NCBI GenBank assembly: GCA_937127195.1
Contig: CAKZLT010000211.1
Location: forward strand, 1-5,603
Reading direction: 5' to 3'
Length of the DNA: 5,603 nucleotides
From: an uncultured Saprospiraceae bacterium
GTDB taxonomy: Bacteria; Bacteroidota; Bacteroidia; Chitinophagales; Saprospiraceae
Shown here: positions 1 to 5,603 of the stretch, piece after piece
Layout: the number at the start of each line of letters is the position of its first letter
How positions within the stretch are numbered: position 1 is the stretch's first letter
Position numbers and translations under genes: made by a program
The notes under the pieces: generated by a model
Told to the model about the DNA's origin: nothing
The model's database searches: none
The model's input: only the letters and a program-made list of their open reading frames with translations

Positions 1-17
1 AGCGGTTTGTATAAATT

Positions 18-1073
18 TTAATAAGGCATAGGAAATTCACGATGTACTTTGTAAATCTCTTCAAGCGCCTCTTCACTCAATTCAATATCAAAAGCAGCTA
101 TATTATCTTTTAATTGCGACATTTTAGTTGCGCCAATAATCGTTGAAGTCACCCATTTATGCTGATTGCACCAAGCTAAACTCAATTGACTCGGTGTCAT
201 ATTGTATTTTTGGGCAAGGTCAGCATACTTTCTAACGGCATTATGAACACTTTCTTTATCTCTGAAATTTCCGTGTCTATTCACCAAAGTCCAACGAGAA
301 CCTTCTGGAAATTGTCCATCTAAATACTTTCCAGAAAGCACACCTGCACCAAGCGGCGACCAAGGCAAATAAGCCACATCATTCATCACAGATGATTCTA
401 TGACATACGGATAATCCTTAGTATGCACCAAACTAAATTCGTTTTGAATAGACACCATTTTAGGTAAATCATGTTTTTTTGCTAATGAAACATACTTATC
501 AATTCCCCAAGCTGTTTCATCTGAAAGACCACAATGACGAATTTTACCAGCCTTGATACAATCATTTAAAGCTTCTAATATAGAAACGAATTCCTCTTCG
601 GTCTTATCACTATCTGCTTTTAATAAGTCAATTTTACCAAACCCATGACGACCAAAATGCGGGTGTGAACGATTTGGCCAATGCAATTGATAAACGTCTA
701 TATAATCCGTTTGAAGTCTTTTTAAAGAAGCATCAACTGCTGGCATAATATCTTTAGCAGTGTATGCACCTCCTTTATTTCTGATGTAAGATAAACCTGG
801 TCCAGCAATTTTAGTCATCAAAATCACTTTCTCACGGATATTTGGGCGATTAGCGAACCAATTTCCAATGATTTTTTCTGTTGCTCCATAAGTGCTTTTG
901 TCTGATGGAATAGCGTAGAGTTCTGCTGTATCTATCAAATTTATGCCTTGTTCAATTGCGTAATCTAATTGTTCAAAGGCTTCCTCTTGTGTATTCTGTT
1001 TCCCCCAAGTCATTGTGCCTAAGCAACAACGAGATACTTGTAAATCACTACTTCCTAATCTGTTGTATTTCAT
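18..1073 (-). CDS. tas: Tas-like NADP(H)-dependent aldo/keto reductase
   Basis: This 351-residue protein is a cytoplasmic (no signal peptide) oxidoreductase of the aldo/keto reductase superfamily. Such enzymes reduce aldehydes or ketones with NADPH on a TIM barrel; the substrate here is unknown. The N-terminus MKYNRLG, the LGTMTWGKQN segment (18-27), QGINLIDTAELY (42-53) and SLKRLQTDYIDVYQLHWP (116-133) match E. coli Tas (346 residues) almost block for block. The catalytic tetrad is visible as D48, Y53, K88 and H131. The C-terminal cofactor segment IIGATKMSQLKDN (312-324) is intact. The family's usual S-N-E after the GVS/GLS strand reads S184-D185-E186. The start is supported by alignment with Tas. 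No Shine-Dalgarno sequence is well placed: a TAAGGAG lies 30 bases upstream at 1104-1110, with A/T-rich DNA between. The gene follows the protease but is separated from it by a likely terminator. Family assignment is secure; physiological role and substrate are not. Confidence 0.95.
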   Translation of the reverse strand: MKYNRLGSSDLQVSRCCLGTMTWGKQNTQEEAFEQLDYAIEQGINLIDTAELYAIPSDKSTYGATEKIIGNWFANRPNIREKVILMTKIAGPGLSYIRNKGGAYTAKDIMPAVDASLKRLQTDYIDVYQLHWPNRSHPHFGRHGFGKIDLLKADSDKTEEEFVSILEALNDCIKAGKIRHCGLSDETAWGIDKYVSLAKKHDLPKMVSIQNEFSLVHTKDYPYVIESSVMNDVAYLPWSPLGAGVLSGKYLDGQFPEGSRWTLVNRHGNFRDKESVHNAVRKYADLAQKYNMTPSQLSLAWCNQHKWVTSTIIGATKMSQLKDNIAAFDIELSEEALEEIYKVHREFPMPY

Positions 1074-1133
1074 TTTTTGTAAAAAATTGTCTTTTTTTAA
1101 TAACTCCTTATAAAAGTCGAAGTTCTTTAAACA

Positions 1134-1141
1134 CGAATATA
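1134..1141 (-). promoter_or_regulatory. Possible Bacteroidota -7 element for the aldo/keto reductase gene
   Basis: Read on the minus strand this is TATATTCG, one base from the Bacteroidota -7 consensus TAnnTTTG, 60 bases before the aldo/keto reductase start. No TTG (-33 element) lies at the expected 19-20 base spacing upstream. The element also abuts the preceding terminator hairpin. It is only a candidate. Confidence 0.25.
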
Positions 1142-1146
1142 AATAA

Positions 1147-1178
1147 AAACCTTAAACGCTTTGAAGCGATTAAGGTTT
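1147..1178 (-). terminator. Intrinsic terminator after the protease gene
   Basis: A near-perfect hairpin: AAACCTTAA (1147-1155) pairs with TTAAGGTTT (1170-1178), there is one A/A mismatch (1156/1169), then CGCTT (1157-1161) pairs with AAGCG (1164-1168). In the minus-strand transcript the stem runs directly into GTTTTTATTT (1150-1141), the T-rich tail expected of an intrinsic terminator. It lies about 105 bases beyond the protease stop codon and before the aldo/keto reductase start, so it should separate the two transcripts. Confidence 0.75.
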
Positions 1179-1182
1179 GATT

Positions 1183-1204
1183 AGATTTTTAGATTTAAAA
1201 ATCT
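1183..1204. repeat. AT-rich hairpin, middle of a three-hairpin cluster
   Basis: AGATTTTTA (1183-1191) pairs perfectly with TAAAAATCT (1196-1204) over 9 bp, leaving a 4-base loop GATT. It lies 4 bases from the terminator hairpin on one side and 1 base from the larger inverted repeat on the other. On its own it is weak because it is almost all A/T; its interest is its position in the cluster. Confidence 0.5.
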
Positions 1205-1205
1205 C

Positions 1206-1266
1206 AATTATAATCCGCTAGTTCCGAAAACACTACGTTTAACTCTGAAACTAGCAAGTTATAATT
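1206..1266. repeat. Long interrupted inverted repeat just after the protease stop
   Basis: The outer arms AATTATAA (1206-1213) and TTATAATT (1259-1266) pair over 8 bp. The inner arms GCTAGTT (1217-1223) and AACTAGC (1249-1255) pair over 7 bp, after a 3-base symmetric internal loop. The apical part can form a further small hairpin, AAAC (1228-1231) with GTTT (1237-1240). The repeat starts 17 bases past the protease stop codon, so it lies in the 3' untranslated region of that mRNA. A run of nine T (1265-1273) follows it on the plus strand, but no plus-strand gene feeds into it. Protecting the 3' end or assisting termination are possible roles. Confidence 0.6.
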
Positions 1267-1283
1267 TTTTTTTAAAAGCTCAT

Positions 1284-4202
1284 TTACAACTTCATCACGC
1301 GTTCCACCCAAATACCATCATTCGTCTGAATTTTAACTAAATAAACTCCCGAAGGCTGTCCATTAAAATCTAAATCAATTGATTGCGTTCCTATTAATTC
1401 CCCTAAATTTTGTACTTGTAATAATTGCCCATCAACAGAAAAAATCTGAACTTCCAAATTTTGACGACTTGGCAAATCTAGTGTCATTTGAATATGATTA
1501 GAAAATGGATTTGGAAAAATTTTCAAATCAATATCACTCGGTAAAATAAACGATACATCACTAGTACAATCCGTCTGAACGGTATAAGTAACAGAAAAAG
1601 CACTCGTATCTCCACCATTACAAATCGCTGCAATTTGAACTTCGTAAGCGCGACAAACATCCAAATTAGAAATATTCATGCTTGTCATTGAGCTTGTTAA
1701 ATATTGCCAAGTTGTTGTTTGAAATGGTCGAAAACGAATTAAATAAGTCGAATCTATTGTATTTCCTGTCCAAGTTAAATTCAAGTTTGTTGCGCCCACT
1801 CCAATTGTATCCACCGTATTAGGTACTTCACAAACGAAGTTATTCGTAATTTCAATACAATAATCCTCTACTTCTCCTTCTATACCATTCGAACAATTAG
1901 CTGGAGTGCTTTGATATTCCAACACCACACGCATTCTTGTTATACCAACAACGGCATTAGCAGGAACAGTAAAGTTTCTAGTTGCAGCAACCGCGCTACT
2001 TATTATTTGAGCAATTTGTTCGCCTGCATCATCAAAATCACCATCTTGATTAAAGTCAATCCAAGCTGCCATATTTTCACCAAAAGCATTATTAACAAAC
2101 CCTGGCGTAATGGTTAAGTCATAACTCGTTTTGTCAAGCGCTGTTATTATCCCTGAATGCTCATATTGACCATCATTGTTGCCTGTAACAACTGTTGAGC
2201 CATTCAAATTGACAGATTCTATATATTCATATTCTCCATTTCCTCTAGCAAAACAATAACTATTAGCAGTACAATTACCACAACCGCTCAGAAATTGTAC
2301 AATGCCAGAAAACATCGTTTGACCAGTATCACAAACCGTTGCTACTCTAAACTCATACGTATTACACATTTCCAAATTAGATAAAATAGAACTATTCGTA
2401 GATAAAGTATCCTCTATCCAAGCCGTTACTCCTTCTTTTCTATATTGAATAATATATTCATTAGCTGCCAAAACTGCTTCCCAAGTCACTTGAGCAGTCG
2501 TATCACTCAATGTCGTACCTACCAAACTTGTTGGCATAACACAACAACCATCTGTTCTAAATGTAATTATATTACTAGAAATGCTAGTCGTATCACAAAT
2601 CACTTCTACTTGAACCTCATAAGTTGTACAAGCCATTAGATTGTTTAGTGTAGTCGTTTTTAATGTATCAGCACTAACTATCCAAATTGTATCTCCAACA
2701 GTTCGATATTTCAAATTAAATTGTGTCGTCGTGTCCGTCAAAGCACTCCAACTAATCGTCGCGCTTGTATCTAAAACATTAGAAGGTAGTAACGAATAAG
2801 GAGGTAAACAACCAGAAACTTCGCAACTATCCATTAGGCGTTGCATGGCCTGATAGACATTCAAACGACCTCCTGTCGCTGTAATTCCATTCAAACTTGT
2901 ATTAGGATCTACCGTATTATAAATATAATCTCTTGCCAATGCTGCTGCTGCTGCTGGGTTAGATTTTGCTAAAACAGCAAAACTCGGACAAGGCGCAGAA
3001 TATAGTAATGCAATACTTCCTGTAACGTGAGGTGTTGCTCCCGAAGTACCTCCAAAACCAGAATAACCACCATTTGTAGTTGTGAAAGTTCCTTCTCCAA
3101 AAGCCCCCAAATCAATATGTGTAGAACCATATCCAGCTTGTGTTACCTTAGTATCATTGTGATTCAAATTAGTAACTCCCATCAAGTATTCACTAGGGCA
3201 AGTCGTTGGCAAATCACCTAAAACATCCACATTTGTATTCGCATTTGGTCCTGCACCTGCATTCAAAATACCATAAAAACCTAAAGTATCATACATCTGA
3301 CACCACAACGGAACACTTGAAGCTTGACCGCCATCAATTCCCCATGATGCATTAGTTGCTACCACAAATGCTCCTTCTTGACCACCTGTTTCATTATATT
3401 TTTTTCTTAAATTTAGTGGATAAGAATATGCTTCTAATACTTCCGCCTCTTGCCCTGTTCCGCCTCTAACTATCATCAGTTTAACGTCCCAGTTGACACC
3501 AGCAACGCCAATTCCATTATTTCCTTTCGCTCCAATAATACCAGCAACTGCTGTTCCATGTGACGAACCACCAATATTATCATTATCACTTGCAGTATTC
3601 CATCCCAAGCGATCATCAATAAATCCATTATTATCATCATCAATTCCGTTATTTGGAATTTCTGCGTAGTTTATCCAGCGATTAGGTGTCAAGTCATTGT
3701 GGTTTAAATCAATTCCTCCATCAATAATACAAACCACAATTGTATCTCCCAATGCAGTCAAACCACCTGTTGAAATATCCCAAGCAGAGTCAGCATCTAT
3801 ATCTGCTCCTATTGTTCCATTACTTTGCCCTGTATTATTATATTGCCATTGTTGGCTGTATTGAGCATCATTTGGCGTGTTTCGGTAAGTAATTTTATGA
3901 TTAAATTGAGCAACAGCTACTTTCGGATGAAAATGAACAGCATCTAGCATTTCTTGATGATTGATTGCTTCATAGTCGAATTGAAGTAACCAAATACGCA
4001 TCGGTTCAGATACTTTCTTACTTAACCGAAGTTGAGTATTGACACCATTGAGCATCTGAAGTTCGTAAATAACATCGCGAATATTCTCAGACGATTCAAC
4101 CTGCACCAACAAGTCTCCTAATATGTAATTAGCTTCTTTTTCTTGCCCCTTTGCTCCCATAGCAAACAGTAAAATCCCTAGTGTCAGTAATACTTTATTC
4201 AT
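1284..4202 (-). CDS. Secreted subtilisin-like (S8) serine protease with FN3-like, GEVED and T9SS sorting domains
   Basis: This 972-residue exported protease is probably released or surface-anchored through the type IX secretion system. Domains in order: signal peptide (about 1-20, ending AKGQ); propeptide (about 24-105); S8 catalytic domain (about 110-455); FN3-like domains (about 466-550 and 553-638); GEVED domain (about 645-785, with WIDFNQDGDFDDAGEQ and GEVEDYC at 776-782); third FN3-like domain (about 790-878); T9SS type A sorting domain (about 890-972, beginning KIFPNPFSN and ending VERVMKL). The catalytic triad is D161 (IIDGGID), H215 (SSHGTAVAG) and S387 (GGTSGATPH). N320 is the likely oxyanion-hole Asn. 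An acidic loop at 185-197 (NGIDDDNNGFIDD) resembles a calcium-binding site. Each FN3-like domain carries a Cys pair 11 residues apart: 525/536, 613/624 and 850/861. The start at M1 is supported by the signal peptide and an A-rich leader. All catalytic parts are intact, so it is probably active. Substrate is unknown; degradation of external protein for nutrition is an inference. Confidence 0.95.
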   Translation of the reverse strand: MNKVLLTLGILLFAMGAKGQEKEANYILGDLLVQVESSENIRDVIYELQMLNGVNTQLRLSKKVSEPMRIWLLQFDYEAINHQEMLDAVHFHPKVAVAQFNHKITYRNTPNDAQYSQQWQYNNTGQSNGTIGADIDADSAWDISTGGLTALGDTIVVCIIDGGIDLNHNDLTPNRWINYAEIPNNGIDDDNNGFIDDRLGWNTASDNDNIGGSSHGTAVAGIIGAKGNNGIGVAGVNWDVKLMIVRGGTGQEAEVLEAYSYPLNLRKKYNETGGQEGAFVVATNASWGIDGGQASSVPLWCQMYDTLGFYGILNAGAGPNANTNVDVLGDLPTTCPSEYLMGVTNLNHNDTKVTQAGYGSTHIDLGAFGEGTFTTTNGGYSGFGGTSGATPHVTGSIALLYSAPCPSFAVLAKSNPAAAAALARDYIYNTVDPNTSLNGITATGGRLNVYQAMQRLMDSCEVSGCLPPYSLLPSNVLDTSATISWSALTDTTTQFNLKYRTVGDTIWIVSADTLKTTTLNNLMACTTYEVQVEVICDTTSISSNIITFRTDGCCVMPTSLVGTTLSDTTAQVTWEAVLAANEYIIQYRKEGVTAWIEDTLSTNSSILSNLEMCNTYEFRVATVCDTGQTMFSGIVQFLSGCGNCTANSYCFARGNGEYEYIESVNLNGSTVVTGNNDGQYEHSGIITALDKTSYDLTITPGFVNNAFGENMAAWIDFNQDGDFDDAGEQIAQIISSAVAATRNFTVPANAVVGITRMRVVLEYQSTPANCSNGIEGEVEDYCIEITNNFVCEVPNTVDTIGVGATNLNLTWTGNTIDSTYLIRFRPFQTTTWQYLTSSMTSMNISNLDVCRAYEVQIAAICNGGDTSAFSVTYTVQTDCTSDVSFILPSDIDLKIFPNPFSNHIQMTLDLPSRQNLEVQIFSVDGQLLQVQNLGELIGTQSIDLDFNGQPSGVYLVKIQTNDGIWVERVMKL
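2941..2955. repeat. (GCT)5 trinucleotide run inside the protease gene
   Basis: Five perfect GCT units encode five consecutive Ala (GCA codons) at residues about 417-421 of the protease, near the end of the catalytic domain. A change in unit number would stay in frame, so this is at most a site of length variation, not a phase switch. Confidence 0.7.
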
Positions 4203-4225
4203 TTCTTTTTTATTAAAAAAATCAA

Positions 4226-4243
4226 AACACAGAAGTTTGTGTT
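4226..4243 (-). promoter_or_regulatory. Small hairpin in the protease mRNA leader
   Basis: AACACA (4226-4231) pairs with TGTGTT (4238-4243), a 6-bp stem with a 6-base loop. It ends 23 bases before the protease start codon, between the AT-rich upstream DNA and the A-rich leader. It could influence mRNA stability or translation, but a stem this short can occur by chance and no known motif is recognised. Confidence 0.3.
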
Positions 4244-4280
4244 CACTTATTAGGACAATTACTATTTAGTATTTCCCCTA

Positions 4281-4313
4281 TTTTATTTTATTTTATTATT
4301 TTTTATAAAATAA
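4281..4313. other. A/T-only tract upstream of the protease gene
   Basis: Thirty-three consecutive bases contain no G or C. The tract includes three TTTTA pentamers (4281-4295), and TTATTTTAT (4288-4296) can pair with ATAAAATAA (4305-4313). It lies about 80-110 bases before the protease start, where a promoter or upstream activating region would be expected. No full TAnnTTTG element with a spaced TTG was found on the minus strand here, so the promoter itself is not located. Confidence 0.45.
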
Positions 4314-4376
4314 CAAAATAACTAAGTAATGAACCGACTATTAAAAGACATTTTACATAAAAAAAAGTGACAAAAC

Positions 4377-4420
4377 AAAAATACGTTTACCAAACATAGA
4401 AGTCTGATAAACGTATTTTT
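4377..4420 (-). terminator. Intrinsic terminator after the MarC-family gene
   Basis: AAAAATACGTTTA (4377-4389) and TAAACGTATTTTT (4408-4420) form a perfect 13-bp stem around an 18-base loop. In the minus-strand transcript the stem ends in TTTTTGTTTTG, a U-rich tail. It begins 56 bases after the MarC-family stop codon. The A-run and T-run are part of the stem, so it could act in both directions. The loop is longer than in a typical terminator. Confidence 0.65.
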
Positions 4421-4475
4421 TAGCCACACTAATGGACTTTACTCTAATATAAAGGCATCCTCAAAAGATAAACGC

Positions 4476-5036
4476 CTAAATATAACTTCTAAACATCTGT
4501 ATCGCAATGGCAATCAAAAGAATACCAAAAATCTTGCGAAGTGTTGCTGATAATTGAGGTGATATTTTTTTACTCAACCAATCAGAAGATTGCAAAATGA
4601 CAAATACAATCATTAAGTTAATAATAATTCCAGCCAAAATACTATAAGTATCATATTCGGCTTTGAGTGAGATAATCGTAGTCAGTGTTCCTGCACCTGC
4701 CAATAAAGGAAACGCAATAGGTACAATACTACCCGAACCACCGTCTTCGTGATGGTCTCTAAAAATTCGTACACCCAAAATCATTTCTAAACCAATAAAA
4801 AAGATAATCAGCGAGCCTGCTAAGGCAAATGAAGCGACTTCAATTCCAAAAAGTCCTAAAATTGCACTTCCGAATAATAGAAAAGCAACCATAATTAAAG
4901 CTGCTGAAAAAGTCGCGACAGTGGCTTTGATTTCAATACCGTTCTTCTTCATGTCTAGGATAATTGGTAAATTTCCTAAAATGTCAATCACTGAAAATAA
5001 AATTAGTGAGACCGACATGATAGCTGCTACATTCAT
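4476..5036 (-). CDS. MarC-family integral membrane protein
   Basis: This 186-residue protein is almost entirely hydrophobic, with about six predicted membrane helices: roughly 3-25, 41-62, 66-88, 104-124, 131-150 and 166-184. Two family landmarks are visible: VIDILGNLP (16-24), the counterpart of the NPIGNIP-like motif in the first helix, and PIAFPLLAGAGTLTT (106-120), the counterpart of PLAIPLLAGPG. The second motif reads G-A-G where many relatives have G-P-G. The final helix RKIFGILLIAIAIQMF is also typical. A polar loop, RDHHEDGGSG (93-102), joins the third and fourth helices. Length is normal for the family. MarC was named from the E. coli mar locus, but a direct role in multidrug resistance was not upheld, and the function remains unknown. 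The ATG at 5036 has an A-rich leader; Met7 is an alternative start. The gene appears to be transcribed alone. Confidence 0.93.
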   Translation of the reverse strand: MNVAAIMSVSLILFSVIDILGNLPIILDMKKNGIEIKATVATFSAALIMVAFLLFGSAILGLFGIEVASFALAGSLIIFFIGLEMILGVRIFRDHHEDGGSGSIVPIAFPLLAGAGTLTTIISLKAEYDTYSILAGIIINLMIVFVILQSSDWLSKKISPQLSATLRKIFGILLIAIAIQMFRSYI

Positions 5037-5194
5037 TTGTTTTAATTTTTGTTTGTTCTAAAATAATTATTTTTTTGTTTTTACATCTGACGCAAATATC
5101 TGCCGATTATTTGAATAATGAAAATCCTAGTATCTTTTTAAGTCAAAATGAAACATTTTAACGAAATAACAAGTTAATATAAAAGCAATCAAAA
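5037..5194. other. AT-rich upstream region of the MarC-family gene
   Basis: No gene is visible. The DNA is about 20% GC, with T-rich runs on the plus strand that become an A-rich mRNA leader for the MarC-family gene. A weak -7-like element is listed separately. Otherwise nothing stands out. Confidence 0.6.
5093..5122 (-). promoter_or_regulatory. Possible promoter of the MarC-family gene
   Basis: On the minus strand GATATTTG (5100-5093) differs at one base from the Bacteroidota -7 consensus TAnnTTTG. TTC (5122-5120) stands 19 bases upstream where TTG would be expected. Both elements are imperfect. The spacing and the position, about 56 bases before the start codon, make it the best candidate promoter seen. 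Confidence 0.3.
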
Positions 5195-5319
5195 ACGGTG
5201 TCTCATACAACTTCACATTAAAGCTTCGTTTGTTGCTGAAATTAAAAATTAGTTCCGAACCTGCAAGGATATTGCCTTGTAGCAGTAAAGCACTTTAAAC
5301 ACTTCTGATTTCAGACACT

Positions 5320-5371
5320 TGTCTCGGTTTAGTCCAGTTTAAGCCGAAATTTGGGTCAACGATGTCTCGGT
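5320..5371. repeat. Pair of 9-bp direct repeats, TGTCTCGGT
   Basis: TGTCTCGGT occurs at 5320-5328 and 5363-5371, 43 bases apart. Between them CGGTTTA (5325-5331) can pair with TAAGCCG (5340-5346) with one G-T wobble in the plus-strand RNA sense. The role is unknown. Confidence 0.4.
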
Positions 5372-5401
5372 ACATTTTGAAGGCAGGTTATTTTACATAA
5401 T

Positions 5402-5463
5402 CTGGTAGTCATCGTGAATTCAGCAGTTCTGCTTCTGTGGTCTTTAATTGACTCCTCTACCAG
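5402..5463. repeat. Inverted repeat CTGGTAG / CTACCAG
   Basis: CTGGTAG (5402-5408) and CTACCAG (5457-5463) are perfect 7-bp inverted copies enclosing 48 bases. GCAG (5423-5426) and CTGC (5429-5432) form a small inner stem, so a folded RNA or a cruciform is possible. No known RNA family is recognised. Confidence 0.35.
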
Positions 5464-5603
5464 CTCAGACACTTCAAATAACAGACAATTTAGTTTCAAT
5501 ATAGGGCAGTTTGGGATTAGCTGATTTTTAAGTATATTTCTGAAATAGCTATAATGCAGAATGCTGCTGATTTCTCTGCCTCAGAGCAGCGATTCAACTT
5601 TTG

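Larger units (their letters stand above)
5311..5474. repeat. Pair of 10-bp direct repeats, TCAGACACTT
   Basis: TCAGACACTT occurs at 5311-5320 and again at 5465-5474, 154 bases apart, both inside the GC-shifted tract. The first copy is immediately followed by GTCTCGG, the second by CAAATAA, so similarity does not extend. Their role is unknown. Confidence 0.4.
5195..5603. other. Gene-free tract with coding-like GC content, identity unknown
   Basis: No convincing gene lies here, but composition changes sharply. Bases 5281-5580 are about 38% GC by hand count, against about 19% at 4201-4380 and 20% at 5041-5160. All six frames are broken by stops. The longest open stretch noted is a 74-codon stop-to-stop frame on the minus strand (5580-5359) without an early ATG. 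A 26-codon minus-strand ORF (5375-5295) is protein-like in composition (it contains DPNFGLNWTKPRQ). Short direct and inverted repeats are scattered through it. It could be a degraded gene, a genome-wide intergenic repeat, a mobile-element end or a structured RNA; I cannot choose. It may continue beyond the window. Confidence 0.5.

Noticed and set aside
1104..1110. TAAGGAG as the ribosome binding site of the aldo/keto reductase
   Set aside because: It lies 30 bases before the ATG, too far to act, and no alternative ATG, GTG or TTG follows at proper spacing; Bacteroidota often start translation without this motif.
956..1180. Plus-strand open frame of 74 codons
   Set aside because: It is largely antisense to the aldo/keto reductase N-terminus and runs on into the hairpin region; no protein family signature.
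1219..1228. TAGTTCCGAA shared with 5250-5259, suggesting a dispersed repeat
   Set aside because: The match is only 10 bases and does not extend; about fifteen such pairs are expected by chance in a window this size.
1217..1266. Integron attC-like site
   Set aside because: GTTTAAC (1237-1243) fits one attC core box, but no properly placed GTTRRRY partner follows it, and no integrase or gene cassette is present.
1911..2117. Plus-strand open frame of 68 codons
   Set aside because: Wholly antisense to the GEVED part of the protease; Cys/Ser/Thr-rich composition typical of a shadow frame.
2445..2639. Plus-strand open frame of 64 codons
   Set aside because: Wholly antisense to an FN3-like domain of the protease; no recognisable motif.
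3027..3221. Plus-strand open frame of 64 codons
   Set aside because: Wholly antisense to the protease catalytic domain around the active-site Ser.
5255..5275. tRNA T-arm-like GGTTCGGAAC on the minus strand
   Set aside because: The loop lacks the TTCRA pattern and no acceptor, D or anticodon arms could be placed around it.
5376..5603. Truncated gene entering from the right edge on the minus strand
   Set aside because: The frame open at the edge closes after 28 codons (near 5518) with no recognisable protein; too short to call as a gene.

Overview
The window looks like a stretch of chromosome from a low-GC member of the Bacteroidota. The best evidence is the long secreted protease, whose C-terminal sorting domain belongs to the type IX secretion system (T9SS), a system essentially restricted to that phylum. 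Supporting signs are A-rich translation leaders without a well-placed Shine-Dalgarno sequence, and AT-rich intergenic DNA (about 19% GC by hand count over 4201-4380). I cannot name a genus; a marine or free-living flavobacterial or saprospiral lineage would fit.

Three genes lie on the minus strand, so transcription runs right to left. At 5036-4476 is a small six-helix MarC-family membrane protein. At 4202-1284 is a 972-residue subtilisin-type (S8) protease with signal peptide, propeptide, catalytic domain, three fibronectin type III (FN3)-like domains, a GEVED domain and a T9SS type A sorting domain. At 1073-18 is an aldo/keto reductase close to E. coli Tas. The gaps between them (273 and 210 bases) each contain strong inverted repeats. 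One is a 13-bp perfect hairpin after the MarC gene; the other gap holds three hairpins packed end to end after the protease, one of them a good intrinsic terminator. The three genes are therefore probably separate transcription units, and I see no shared pathway: one exports a protease, one is a membrane protein of unknown role, one is a cytoplasmic oxidoreductase.

The right end (5037-5603) holds no gene I can support. Bases 5037 to about 5195 are AT-rich leader DNA for the MarC gene. From about 5195 to the window edge the composition rises to about 38% GC, like the coding regions here and about twice the other intergenic DNA, and short direct and inverted repeats appear. This could be a decayed gene, a genome-wide intergenic repeat, part of a mobile element or a structured RNA. 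It is the least explained part of the window. I found no CRISPR array, tRNA, rRNA, complete insertion sequence or recognisable defence system.
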